Assembly (NCBI RefSeq): GCF_000768355.1
Contig: NZ_AVPU01000001.1
Coordinates: 1 to 64,000 of the forward strand
Direction: 5' to 3'
DNA: 64,000 bases
Origin: Lysobacter daejeonensis GH1-9
GTDB lineage: Bacteria > Pseudomonadota > Gammaproteobacteria > Xanthomonadales > Xanthomonadaceae
Position 1 is the stretch's first letter. Each line of letters opens with the position of its first letter. Below the pieces are notes generated by a model, which was not told the origin of the DNA, did not search any database, and saw only the letters and a list, made by a program, of their open reading frames with translations. Positions 1 to 7,298 of this stretch are shown piece after piece. The position numbers and the translations under genes were made by a program.

Positions 1-146
1 GCGACGAACGTATCGAATGCATCGGGCATGGTGGCATGGCCGCTTCTGCTCCTGCCCATGGTGGGCAAGGCCAGGGCTGCGAGCCCGGCACCCATCAGTC
101 TGCGTCGTTGCATCAGGAAAGCATCGAGGGTATCGGGATCGGTCAC
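1..146 (-). CDS. N-terminus of an exported protein (partial, cut by left edge)
   Basis: An open frame runs off the left edge on the minus strand, starting at GTG 146 or ATG 113. The first residues contain an RRRLMG arginine motif followed by a hydrophobic stretch rich in Ala, Leu and Gly (GAGLAALALP), which looks like a Tat-type or ordinary export signal. Only about 48 codons are visible, so the mature enzyme cannot be named. It is divergent from the MarR-type gene at 298, a common arrangement for a regulator and its target. Low-GC, short and partial: moderate to low certainty that it is coding. Confidence 0.4.
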   Translation of the reverse strand, partial: MTDPDTLDAFLMQRRRLMGAGLAALALPTMGRSRSGHATMPDAFDTFV

Positions 147-261
147 GTACTTGGCCCTTTGTGCGGTGGGCAATGGCATTGCGCAAGAGAAGGAAGAAGT
201 CGGATTAGCCTGAATACGAGGTAGTGACCCCGTCATCTAGTTGCGCGATAGGTCCTTCCTG

Positions 262-290
262 CTTAATATGTAGGCGCCTACCTATATTGT
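262..290 (+). promoter_or_regulatory. Promoter/operator of the MarR-type gene
   Basis: A perfect 12-base palindrome GTAGGCGCCTAC lies at 270-281, directly followed by the -10-like hexamer TATATT at 283-288. The start codon is at 298. MarR proteins bind such palindromes over promoters, so this is a likely autoregulatory operator that could also control the divergent exported protein. No convincing -35 is visible. Confidence 0.5.
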
Positions 291-297
291 CAAGCCA

Positions 298-801
298 ATG
301 GTCGATGCCAAAACGGATCTGAGCAACTACACATCGCGCGCCGGTGGTGCCGCTTTAGGCGCGAGGCTTCGGCGTCTCTCGGAGCGGATCGATCGAGAGG
401 CCGCGCAGTTCTATGCGGAGCTGGGTGTGGAGTTCGAACAACGTTGGTTCGGCACACTGAACCTGCTGGATCAATTCGATTCGCTCACGGTCGGGGAGCT
501 ATCCGAGGCGTTGGGCATCAGTCACGTTTCGGTGAGCCAGGCACGTGACTCATTGCATAAAGCAGGATTGGTCGAAACAACGGCGGATCCAGAAGACGGC
601 CGTCGCAGAATGCTCCGTCTTTCAAGGAAAGGGCGTACCCTCGTGAACCGCTTGAGGCCCACATGGGCGGCTTTATCGGCGGCTGCCGAAGCTCTGGATC
701 GCGAAGCGGGAGGGGTTGTGAAAATGCTTGATCGATTGGAGCGAGCGCTCGAAAAGAGATCAGTCTGTGACCGGGCGAGATTGTTCAAGAAGCCAGACTA
801 G
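298..801 (+). CDS. MarR-family transcriptional regulator
   Basis: A 167-residue protein with a winged-helix DNA-binding core. Residues about 50-115 read as the MarR helix-turn-helix (LTVGELSEALGISHVSVSQ) followed by a wing containing DPEDGRRRMLRLS, which is the characteristic D-x-R-rich beta wing of the family. Helices at both ends would form the dimer interface. MarR proteins usually repress a neighbouring gene and are released by a small phenolic or oxidising ligand; the ligand here is unknown. The palindrome at 270-281 over its own promoter fits autoregulation. Whether this gene belongs to the mobile element or to the chromosome left of it is not clear. Confidence 0.8.
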   Translation: MVDAKTDLSNYTSRAGGAALGARLRRLSERIDREAAQFYAELGVEFEQRWFGTLNLLDQFDSLTVGELSEALGISHVSVSQARDSLHKAGLVETTADPEDGRRRMLRLSRKGRTLVNRLRPTWAALSAAAEALDREAGGVVKMLDRLERALEKRSVCDRARLFKKPD

Positions 802-1227
802 CGCAAGCCTCCGAGCGAACGCCTCAGGCCGATCGTGAGGGGCTGCTTCTGGCCGGACGTCGACATTGGATGGCGACCAAGCTGAGATGCAACGCTGGCT
901 GAAATTGATGGTCGACTTGGCCGGAATCCGCATCGAGTTCGGGCAACGGCTGTCATGGCATCGACGTCGCCCGCACTGACTTCAAGCTGTTCAGTTTGCC
1001 GAAGCCGGCCGCACTGGGGTCCAGCTTGGTAGTCGAGTGCCAGCCCATGCGGTAGGAACGAACAGCCTCGCTCCGGGGTGAGCCCTGTGTTGACATGGTC
1101 GAGCTCGGCCGAAAGCCTGGCGTTCATCCGTCTTCTGCGGCTTTCGTTGGACGGATGTGCTTATTGCTGCAAACGGCGCACGAGACGATTTTATGCCGAC
1201 CCATTGCGAATCCTGCCTAGTGACTGC
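802..1227. other. Intergenic stretch without a convincing gene
   Basis: About 425 bases between the MarR gene and the phage-type operon. The open frames crossing it on both strands lack recognisable motifs and ribosome-binding sites. A short direct repeat gcctagtga occurs twice near 1216-1234. This would be a reasonable place for the far end of the ssrA-associated element, but no copy of the ssrA 3' end could be seen here. Confidence 0.5.
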
Positions 1228-1689
1228 CTAGTGATTAGGGACAAAACTAACCCCAGCTTGGTGGGCGTCGGCGTGGCCATCAGGGCGCTGCTCTACCATG
1301 CTGGGCCTGGCTTGGCATGCTCCAAAATCACCTCTCTTGGCGTACTTTGCGAGCATTTCGTTGACCTCATCAATCGCTCGCTTCGCCTTGATCGGGTCGC
1401 ACGGCCTTTGGGGTATCGCACGAAGTGTCTCTAGCCGCGGCAAAGAGTCGAGAAAGTCAGCCGGAACCGGCCAGGTTCGCCGGGTCCTTGCCAACGTCCG
1501 GAATGCGGCCCTGACACGCTCCGTGTCATGCATTTCATTCCAGCTATGGCGCTCGGCCACCGCCTCCAGCCAAGCCTGTGCGGTGAGGTCAATCACGTCC
1601 ATTGGTGGCGAACGTTCGAGAGAGAGTAGGCAGAGCTTCTGCAGTCCTGCTGCGATCTCGATCAGAAGCCAGTTCGGATTGGGCTGCAT
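1228..1689 (-). CDS. Small phage/island protein of unknown function
   Basis: A 153-residue protein with an N-terminal amphipathic segment (NWLLIEIAAGLQKL) followed by a Thr-Ala-Gln-Ala-Trp motif and a Trp-Pro-x-Pro-x-Asp-Phe motif around residue 75. From memory this pattern is typical of small proteins encoded beside DUF1376 genes in P4-like satellites; no function is established. The start at 1689 lies 101 bases inside the upstream DUF1376 gene in another frame. A later ATG at 1602 would reduce the overlap, but the conserved-looking N-terminus favours 1689. It is the last gene of the overlapping operon. Confidence 0.6.
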   Translation of the reverse strand: MQPNPNWLLIEIAAGLQKLCLLSLERSPPMDVIDLTAQAWLEAVAERHSWNEMHDTERVRAAFRTLARTRRTWPVPADFLDSLPRLETLRAIPQRPCDPIKAKRAIDEVNEMLAKYAKRGDFGACQARPSMVEQRPDGHADAHQAGVSFVPNH

Positions 1690-2428
1690 GTTTGAGTTTC
1701 TCCAGGCGCGCTAGGCCCGTCAGCGTCTTGGACAGCTGTCCATTGCCTCGGGCAGATGTGATGTTCCGAGAAATCGATTCTGCGCGCTCGGCGTTTTCGC
1801 GACGAGCAGTGGCGATGACGTAACCTGCCGGCTTGCCAGGGAAAAGGCCTGCGACCTCCAACAAATGCTCGGTCGTAACCCCCTCCACGCAGGCCGCGAT
1901 GAGGTCCGGGTTCTGCGACGTGACACGGACGCCAGCCTTAGTCAGTGTTGCGGCTGATATGCTGGCGGAGGTTCTTCCTGCAGGCGGAGCGAGCGCTTCT
2001 ATGTGTGGTTCATGGGCTTCTGGCAATTGGCGACTGGTTTCTGGTGTCTGGAGAGCATTGCCTTTGCTGTGCATTCGCATCGTTGGCGCATGTGCGTTCG
2101 CATTGCCTTCGGATTGCCAACGAAGTTCTGCGCTGCGCTTGGCCTTCGCCCGCTTCTCCTGATAGCGGCTGATCTCCTCTTCGCAGCGCTTATGACGCCA
2201 CCCGTCGGCGGCCTGGATGAAGAACTCGTTCAGCACCGTCTCGAGGGCAATCTTTTCTTCGCGTGAGCGTGCGCGGGCTAGCCGTTGCACCACCTTCATG
2301 TCGAGCGGAAGCAATACTTCGGTGCTGTAGTAGCGTCGCAACAGGCGGCCGTACATGCCGTCTTCGCAGGCCGTCAAGTGGGCGGTCGCGGTTTCGTAGT
2401 CGCCTATGTGAAGCTCAAAATAGTTCAC
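1589..2428 (-). CDS. DUF1376 (YdaU-like) phage replication-type protein
   Basis: A 279-residue protein starting at GTG 2428. The N-terminus NYFELHIGDYETATAHLT and the following DGMYGRLLRRYY are the hallmark of DUF1376/YdaU proteins, found in phages and satellites next to replication functions. A Lys/Arg/Glu-rich helical region follows near residues 85-110, then a low-complexity linker and a C-terminal domain with no clear motif. The start codon overlaps the stop of the 53-residue upstream frame (GTGA), which supports translational coupling. The role in DNA replication initiation is inferred from the family context only. Confidence 0.75.
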   Translation of the reverse strand: MNYFELHIGDYETATAHLTACEDGMYGRLLRRYYSTEVLLPLDMKVVQRLARARSREEKIALETVLNEFFIQAADGWRHKRCEEEISRYQEKRAKAKRSAELRWQSEGNANAHAPTMRMHSKGNALQTPETSRQLPEAHEPHIEALAPPAGRTSASISAATLTKAGVRVTSQNPDLIAACVEGVTTEHLLEVAGLFPGKPAGYVIATARRENAERAESISRNITSARGNGQLSKTLTGLARLEKLKHAAQSELASDRDRSRTAEALPTLSRTFATNGRD

Positions 2429-2586
2429 CTTGGACCAGTCCTCTTCGCTTCGATCAGAGAGCCCTTGGGCCAGGTCACTCCGGCCAATCGGCCATTCGGG
2501 TTGCGCCGAACACTGAGTTCATTGAAACGGGATCTTTCGGCAGGATTGGGCCGGGCGACAACGACAACCGTCAACTCACTGACCAT
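2425..2586 (-). CDS. Small 53-residue island protein
   Basis: A short frame starting at ATG 2586, inside the last codons of the AlpA-like gene (overlap of 11 bases), and ending with TGA at 2427-2425, which overlaps the GTG start of the DUF1376 gene. The overlaps on both sides argue that it is translated as part of a coupled operon. The product is basic (about ten Arg/Lys) with the segment RFNELSVRRNPNGRLAGVTW; no known domain was recognised. It is too short for routine gene callers to be sure of. Confidence 0.55.
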   Translation of the reverse strand: MVSELTVVVVARPNPAERSRFNELSVRRNPNGRLAGVTWPKGSLIEAKRTGPR

Positions 2587-2800
2587 TGGTTGTCTGCTCA
2601 ATGAGCATTCTTATGTCTTCAACCCGCCACGCAGTCGTTCGAGGCCCGAGGCGCACAGGGGCCGGGTATCTTTTCGAACGGACCCCCTCCCACCAAGCGG
2701 ACCGAGAGACGGGCCAGATCGCGGGAATCGGAGGGGTGGCTTTGGCGTCTCCGAGGATCTGACGGAGGCGAAGGAAACCAGTATCGGGAAGTGTCTGCAT
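2576..2800 (-). CDS. AlpA-like phage transcriptional regulator
   Basis: A 74-residue protein with the AlpA/MerR-type helix-turn-helix: GFLRLRQIL, then a Pro-Ile-Pro linker, VSRSAWWEGVRSKRYP, PVRLGPRTTAW and the closing RVEDIRMLIEQ. These elements (S-x-S-x-W-W-x-x-x, YP-x-P, RT-x-x-W) define AlpA proteins of P4-like satellites, which activate excision or late genes of the element. An AGGT ribosome-binding site lies just before ATG 2800. It is the first gene of the overlapping minus-strand operon running to 1228. Confidence 0.8.
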   Translation of the reverse strand: MQTLPDTGFLRLRQILGDAKATPPIPAIWPVSRSAWWEGVRSKRYPAPVRLGPRTTAWRVEDIRMLIEQTTNGQ

Positions 2801-3102
2801 TTGGACCTCATTTGATGTGGAGAACCAGCACCAAGACTCCCATGAGGTTCATTTCCCTTGCGTACATATACTCCGACGACACAAGCTATTGATTTACATG
2901 GAATTAATGCCGATGTCGCTCCTCGGGCGTCGCAGGATGTTGGCGTATCCCATTGGTCTATATAGGCCGATCTGCCGGCGCAGAACTGTATGTCGTCGAC
3001 CAGTTCCGGCGGCGAGGCAGTGGCCGCCGCGCTTGAAACTGCCCCCGCGAAGGGGCGATGCGTCGAGCTTGGCCGCAAATGGATTTCAACAGGCCAACCC
3101 AC
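2611..3102 (-). CDS. Possible overlapping ORF upstream of alpA (Ash-like position)
   Basis: A 163-codon frame begins at 3102 and ends inside the AlpA-like gene in another frame. P4-like elements often carry an Ash/Kil-type open frame in exactly this place. No diagnostic motif was recognised, composition is rich in Ser, Gly and Cys, and half the frame overlaps a better supported gene, so it may be spurious. The rest of the 2801-3197 interval would otherwise be a 400-base non-coding stretch with AT-rich promoter-like segments near 2850-2970. Confidence 0.25.
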   Translation of the reverse strand: MGWPVEIHLRPSSTHRPFAGAVSSAAATASPPELVDDIQFCAGRSAYIDQWDTPTSCDARGATSALIPCKSIACVVGVYVRKGNEPHGSLGAGSPHQMRSKCRHFPILVSFASVRSSETPKPPLRFPRSGPSLGPLGGRGSVRKDTRPLCASGLERLRGGLKT

Positions 3103-3197
3103 TTCATCGATACTTCGTCGATTACACGATTGCAGGGGTGAAGACAGCGGTCCGCACCTGCTGCATGCTCAAAAGTCGAGCACTAGAATTCCGCCTT

Positions 3198-4412
3198 CTA
3201 TTGAGCCTTGCGCACTATCGACTCGGCGTTGTCATTGAGCCTCAAACCGTCCAAGTAGTCCGCCCACGCCTGCATCATCTTCTTGCGCTCTGGGAGGTAT
3301 GCTGTTCGATTGTAGGCCCGTCCATTGGGATCGCGGACGGCATGCGCAAGCTGGTGCTCGATGTAGTCGGGGCGGAAGTGCAGCGTCTCGTCCAGCACGG
3401 TGCGGGCCATCGCGCGGAAGCCATGGCCGGTCATGGCTTCCTTGTCGAAACCCATGCGGCGCAGCGCTGCATTGATCGCGTTGTTGCTCATGGGCTGCTT
3501 GGGGCTGCGGCCACCGGGGAAGACATAGCGCCCGTGTCCGGTTAGCGGATGCAGCTCCCGCAGGATTGTCAACGCCTGATCTGACAGCGGGACCAAATGA
3601 GGTTCGCCCATCTTCATTTTCTCGCCGGGGATGTTCCACTCGGCGGCGTTGAGGTCGATTTCTTCCCACTCGGCGTGGCGCAGTTCGCCGGGGCGCACGA
3701 ACACCAGCGGGGCGAGGCGCAGGGCGCACCTGGTCACGAAGCCACCCATGTAGCCATCCATGGCGCGCAGCAGGCCGCCAATCGCTTTGGTGTCGGTGAT
3801 GGCCGCGTGGTGGCGCTCAGGGGCTGCGGGAAGGGCGCCTTTCAGGTCGGCTACGGGATTGCGATCAGCTCGCCCGGTGGCGATCGCATAGCGCATCACC
3901 TGTCCGCAGTTCTGCATGATGCGGTGCGCCGACTCGATGGCGCCTCGCTCTTCGATGCGGCGTGCCACCCTGAGGAAGTCGGGAGCGGCCAACTCTGCAA
4001 CCGGGCGCTTCCCGATCCAAGGGAACACGTCGTTCTCTAGCCACGCTGTCACTTTGACGGAGTAGGCGGTGACCCAATCACGCTTGGCCAGCCACTCGCG
4101 GGCCACCACTTCAAAGCTGTTGGCCGCGCGCTCCTCGCCGGCTGCTTTCGTTGCCTTGCGGTGTTCGCCTGGATCGACGCCAGCGGCCAGCAGCTTACGT
4201 GCATCGTCACGCTTGGCGCGCGCGTCGGCCAGACCGGTGTCGGGGTAGGTGCCCATGCTGAGCGTCTTGCGCTTGCCCAGGTAACGGTAATCGAATCGCC
4301 ACCAGCGGGAACCGTTCGGGTTGAGCAGCAGGTACAGCCCACTTCCATCAGTGAGCTTGATGGGCTTGTCAGTCGGCTTGGCTTTGCGGATAGCGGTGTC
4401 GGTGAGCGCCAT
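3198..4412 (-). CDS. int: P4-type tyrosine integrase
   Basis: A 404-residue site-specific recombinase. Residues 1-90 form the DUF4102 arm-binding domain (MALTDTAIRKAKP, then GLYLLLNPNGSRWW), 95-195 the core-binding domain, and 215-390 the catalytic domain. Visible active-site residues are R240 in RPGELRHAEW, H330 and R333 in HGFR, H356 in HQLAH and the likely nucleophile Y367 in AYNR. ATG 4412 is chosen because the family begins with this motif; the frame stays open upstream to 4643 but that part covers ssrA. The gene ends the element beside the ssrA 3' end, the usual target of this integrase group, and reads away from ssrA. Confidence 0.92.
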   Translation of the reverse strand: MALTDTAIRKAKPTDKPIKLTDGSGLYLLLNPNGSRWWRFDYRYLGKRKTLSMGTYPDTGLADARAKRDDARKLLAAGVDPGEHRKATKAAGEERAANSFEVVAREWLAKRDWVTAYSVKVTAWLENDVFPWIGKRPVAELAAPDFLRVARRIEERGAIESAHRIMQNCGQVMRYAIATGRADRNPVADLKGALPAAPERHHAAITDTKAIGGLLRAMDGYMGGFVTRCALRLAPLVFVRPGELRHAEWEEIDLNAAEWNIPGEKMKMGEPHLVPLSDQALTILRELHPLTGHGRYVFPGGRSPKQPMSNNAINAALRRMGFDKEAMTGHGFRAMARTVLDETLHFRPDYIEHQLAHAVRDPNGRAYNRTAYLPERKKMMQAWADYLDGLRLNDNAESIVRKAQ

Positions 4413-4521
4413 GTCGGTAGCTCCGTGACGGTAGGTGGGCAGGGGGTGGAGGTCTCTACCGTCAAACCTACCGCCGCTTACCGTCGGATTGCAACGCTCG
4501 ACATCGCACCCAATTGGACAC

Positions 4522-4563
4522 AAAAAAGGCCGAAACCCTTGATATTTCTGGGGATTCCGGCCT
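4522..4563 (-). terminator. Rho-independent terminator after ssrA
   Basis: Read on the minus strand, an inverted repeat AGGCCGgaatCCC / GGGtttCGGCCT is followed by six T residues, 27 bases past the tmRNA 3' end. It ends ssrA transcription and probably keeps it from running into the integrase gene. Confidence 0.8.
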
Positions 4564-4589
4564 GATTTGCACGTCGTTGGACGTTGAGA

Positions 4590-4625
4590 TGGTGGAGGTG
4601 GGCGGAATCGAACCGCCGTCCGAAG
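4590..4625. other. Putative attachment site in the ssrA 3' end
   Basis: The integrase gene begins 178 bases beyond the tmRNA 3' end and reads away from it, and the T-arm/acceptor part of ssrA is the classic target of such integrases. The element therefore most likely recombined here and restored an intact tmRNA 3' end. The matching copy at the other end was not found within positions 1-3200, so the exact core length is unknown. Confidence 0.5.
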
Positions 4626-4943
4626 GCACTCCATCCCCGGCACTACATGCTTAGCTCACCGTTAGATCTCGTCCCGGGGCAGCACGGTGTGCAAAGCGCA
4701 CCCAAGGACCAGCCTGCTTTGGGTTAACTAGGGGCTGACAGGCGGCCACCCCCGGCGATTCCGTGATAATGACCCTACGCTGCGAGCACGGACACAAGCA
4801 GTTTCGGGGCTTACGCCTTAAGCGGCGAGAGCGTAGTTGTCGTCGTTGGCAACTAGAGTTTTGCAGCTGGATTTACGAGGAAAGCTACCCCCTCGGCATG
4901 CGCCAGGCGACTTTGCAACCCCCGTCGAAGCCAGTGCACCCCC
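4590..4943 (-). ncRNA. ssrA: Transfer-messenger RNA (tmRNA)
   Basis: A 354-nucleotide tmRNA. The 5' end GGGGGTG pairs with CACCTCC before the encoded ACCA 3' tail, giving the tRNA-like acceptor stem (with one G-U). The T-arm GGTTCGATTCC is near the 3' end, and the 5' D-like region contains the usual GCTTCGACGG. The tag reading frame at 4818-4850 encodes ANDDNYALAA followed by TAA, the proteobacterial degradation tag. tmRNA with SmpB rescues ribosomes stalled on broken messages and marks the products for ClpXP/ClpAP. The partner smpB lies at 7299-7808. Confidence 0.97.
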
Positions 4944-4971
4944 GGGGACAGCCAACATCGCTGACCACCCC

Positions 4972-4999
4972 AGTATAGGGCCGGGCCGGCAGTACTCAA
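4972..4999 (-). promoter_or_regulatory. ssrA promoter
   Basis: On the minus strand TTGAGT (4999-4994), a 16-base spacer and TATACT (4977-4972) form a good sigma-70 promoter. Transcription would begin about 20 bases before the mature tmRNA 5' end, consistent with RNase P processing. Confidence 0.7.
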
Positions 5000-5058
5000 G
5001 AGGCGGGCAGGTGGCATGCGGCATCCGTTCACGTGACATGGTCTCCACGGCTACGCGG

Positions 5059-5064
5059 TATGCT
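5059..5064 (+). promoter_or_regulatory. -10 element close to the start of the sensor kinase
   Basis: TATGCT lies seven bases before ATG 5072. A GTGACA at 5033-5038 could be a -35 but the spacer would be 20 bases. The position suggests transcription starts at or next to the start codon and favours ATG 5072 over the upstream ATG 5033. Confidence 0.4.
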
Positions 5065-5071
5065 CCCGCGC

Positions 5072-7261
5072 ATGACTTCACTCGATGCTGCGTCCGGGAA
5101 GGACCGTGGACTCCGCTGGCAAACCGGCCCCCGTGCGTACCTGTTGGCCTTGGCGGTACTGTTGGGCTCGCTGGGCATCGTGATCGCATTGTGGCGCGTG
5201 GCTTACCAGCGCGAGTTGGACGTGTCGCGGCAGGCCTTCGTCCAGGACGCCGAAGTGGTTGCCGAGCGGGTCCGGCAGCGGATGGTCAAGTATGAACTGG
5301 TGCTGCGTGGCGGCTCGTCCTTGTTTGCTTCGCTTGCCCGCCCCACGCCGCAGCAGTGGCGGGCCTATGTGGACCAACTGGATATCGACCAGCGCTTTCC
5401 CGGCATGGTGGGGTTGGGGTTCGCCGGTTATGTAAGCCAGGCGCAGATGCTGGTCCTGCAGCGGGAGTGGATGGACTCAGGGTATGGACGCCTTGAGATC
5501 CGGCCGCGTGGCGTCCGGTCGCACTACGGGCCGATTCTCTATCTGGAGCCGCGGACCCAGGTGAATGCCGACGCGGTCGGGTTCGACATGTACGCCGAGG
5601 CGCTGCGACACCGCGCCATGGCGGATGCGGCCGACACGGGGCTTCCCCGGCTGACCGGGCCCCTCCGGCTGGTGCAGGATGGCAACCAGCCGCGGACGGG
5701 CATGCTGATCTATGCCCCCGTGTACTTCGGCGGCCTTGAGCCGAAAACGCTGGCCGCCCGGCGCGAAGCCTTGCTGGGCTGGGCTTACGTACCGTTGCGG
5801 GCGGAGACGTTTGTCCGTGCGGCACTCGGTGAGTCGGGCAAAGCTGCCCAGTTGGTCTTCCGCATCACCGACGTCACCGATGTCGCCGATCAGCTGCTGT
5901 TTTCGACATCTCCACGGTCAGGGCAGGCCAAGCCCGCTTTTGAACACGCCCTCGAATTGGATATGTATGGGCGTCGATGGCGGTTCGACTTCCAGTCCGG
6001 GCCCATGGCGCAGGCAGCCCCCCAGTTGAGAGGTCTCTATTGGACGGGAGCGTTGGGGGTGCTCGTATCGCTGTTGATGTACGCCGTCGCCATGATCCTG
6101 GTGAGAACACAGTCGCGCGCGCAGGCGCTGGCCGAGCGGATGACCGAAGACTTCCGTCGCAGCGAGGAACGGTTCCGCATCGCGGTGGAGCATTCGGCTA
6201 TCGGCAAGGCGTTGTTGGACCGGGAGGAGAAGATCGTGGGTGTGAACGCAGCGCTTGCCAGCATCGTCAAGCGCGATCGCACTTCCCTGCCTGGCACCAT
6301 GCTCTCGTCGTTGTTTGCAGCAAGCGAAGCCCCGGAAACCGTGGACGAACACGGGATCCGCCGCTCCAACCGGCAGATCATTCGGCAGGACGGGGACGTG
6401 CGCGAGGTGCAACTGACCTTCTCGCCAATTCCCGGCAACATTGGCCAGGACGTGGCAGGACTGGTGCAGGTTGAAGACGTCACCGAGCGGGTGCGCGCCG
6501 AAGCGCGCGTGCACGCGCTGAATCGCACGTTGGAGGCGCGAGTCGCGTTGCGCACCCGGGAGCTGAGCCAGGCCAACCAGGAGCTGGAGGCCTTCGCTTA
6601 CAGCGTGTCCCACGACCTGCGGGCGCCGCTACGGGCCATCGATGGCTTCAGCCGGATCCTGGCCGAACGCTACGCCAAGGTGCTGGACGAGGAGGGCGTC
6701 GATTACCTCAACCGCGTGCGCAAGGCGGCCTCGCGGATGGGTGAGCTGATCGACGCGCTACTGAAGATGTCACGCGTGAGCCGCGGCGAGATGCGGCTGG
6801 AACGACTGGACATGACCCGCATTGCCGGCGAGGTGGTGGAGGAACTGCGCCTGGCGTCGCCCGGGCGCAAGGTGGACGTGGCGATCGCTCCGGACATGGC
6901 CGTGGAAGGCGACGCCACGTTGGTGCGCAATTTGTTGGGCAACGTGCTGGGCAATGCGTGGAAGTTCACCAGGGACCGCGAGAATGCCCATATCGAGATC
7001 GGCACCGCGGGCGTGGACGAAGGCATGGTGGAGTTCTACGTCAGGGACAACGGTGCCGGCTTCAGGCAGGAATACGCGGACAAGCTGTTCCGGCCGTTCC
7101 AGCGACTGCACCGCCAGGAGGAGTTCGCCGGCCACGGCATCGGCCTGGCCTCGGTGAAACGCATCGTCGAGCGACATGGCGGCGAGGTCCGCGCCGAAGG
7201 CCGCGAAGGCGAGGGTGCGACGTTCTACTTCACCTTGCCGGCGATCGTTCCACACCCCTGA
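5072..7261 (+). CDS. Membrane sensor histidine kinase with CHASE and PAS domains
   Basis: A 729-residue hybrid-free sensor kinase. A first membrane helix at about residues 20-40 and a second at about 320-343 enclose an extracytoplasmic CHASE domain (SLFASL, GFAGYV, YLEPR segments). A PAS domain follows at about 365-480 (RFRIAVEHSAIGKALLD), then HisKA with the phosphorylatable H514 in SVSHDLRAPLRAIDGF, and HATPase_c with the N-box NLLGNVLGNAWKF and G-box GHGIGLASV. CHASE kinases sense small external ligands; this one has no response regulator beside it, so its partner is unknown. It sits alone between ssrA and smpB on the opposite strand to both. Start codon choice: 5072 rather than 5033. Confidence 0.9.
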   Translation: MTSLDAASGKDRGLRWQTGPRAYLLALAVLLGSLGIVIALWRVAYQRELDVSRQAFVQDAEVVAERVRQRMVKYELVLRGGSSLFASLARPTPQQWRAYVDQLDIDQRFPGMVGLGFAGYVSQAQMLVLQREWMDSGYGRLEIRPRGVRSHYGPILYLEPRTQVNADAVGFDMYAEALRHRAMADAADTGLPRLTGPLRLVQDGNQPRTGMLIYAPVYFGGLEPKTLAARREALLGWAYVPLRAETFVRAALGESGKAAQLVFRITDVTDVADQLLFSTSPRSGQAKPAFEHALELDMYGRRWRFDFQSGPMAQAAPQLRGLYWTGALGVLVSLLMYAVAMILVRTQSRAQALAERMTEDFRRSEERFRIAVEHSAIGKALLDREEKIVGVNAALASIVKRDRTSLPGTMLSSLFAASEAPETVDEHGIRRSNRQIIRQDGDVREVQLTFSPIPGNIGQDVAGLVQVEDVTERVRAEARVHALNRTLEARVALRTRELSQANQELEAFAYSVSHDLRAPLRAIDGFSRILAERYAKVLDEEGVDYLNRVRKAASRMGELIDALLKMSRVSRGEMRLERLDMTRIAGEVVEELRLASPGRKVDVAIAPDMAVEGDATLVRNLLGNVLGNAWKFTRDRENAHIEIGTAGVDEGMVEFYVRDNGAGFRQEYADKLFRPFQRLHRQEEFAGHGIGLASVKRIVERHGGEVRAEGREGEGATFYFTLPAIVPHP

Positions 7262-7298
7262 TGCAGGGGTGGGTTGGCGCGGGCGCCTTGTGCGCCCG
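7253..7298. terminator. Two hairpins between the kinase and smpB
   Basis: CACCCCT/AGGGGTG (7253-7271, spanning the kinase stop codon) and CGGGCGC/GCGCCCG (7280-7298) are stable hairpins between convergent genes. Neither has a T tract, so their function as terminators is only probable. Confidence 0.4.

Noticed and set aside
1078-1434. Open frames in 798-1434 on both strands
   Set aside because: No motif, no ribosome-binding site and atypical composition; the plus-strand frame overlaps a better supported phage-type gene.
1-3197. Second copy of the ssrA 3' end (attachment site of the element)
   Set aside because: No segment longer than about nine bases matching 4590-4625 was seen; the other end may be outside the window or decayed.
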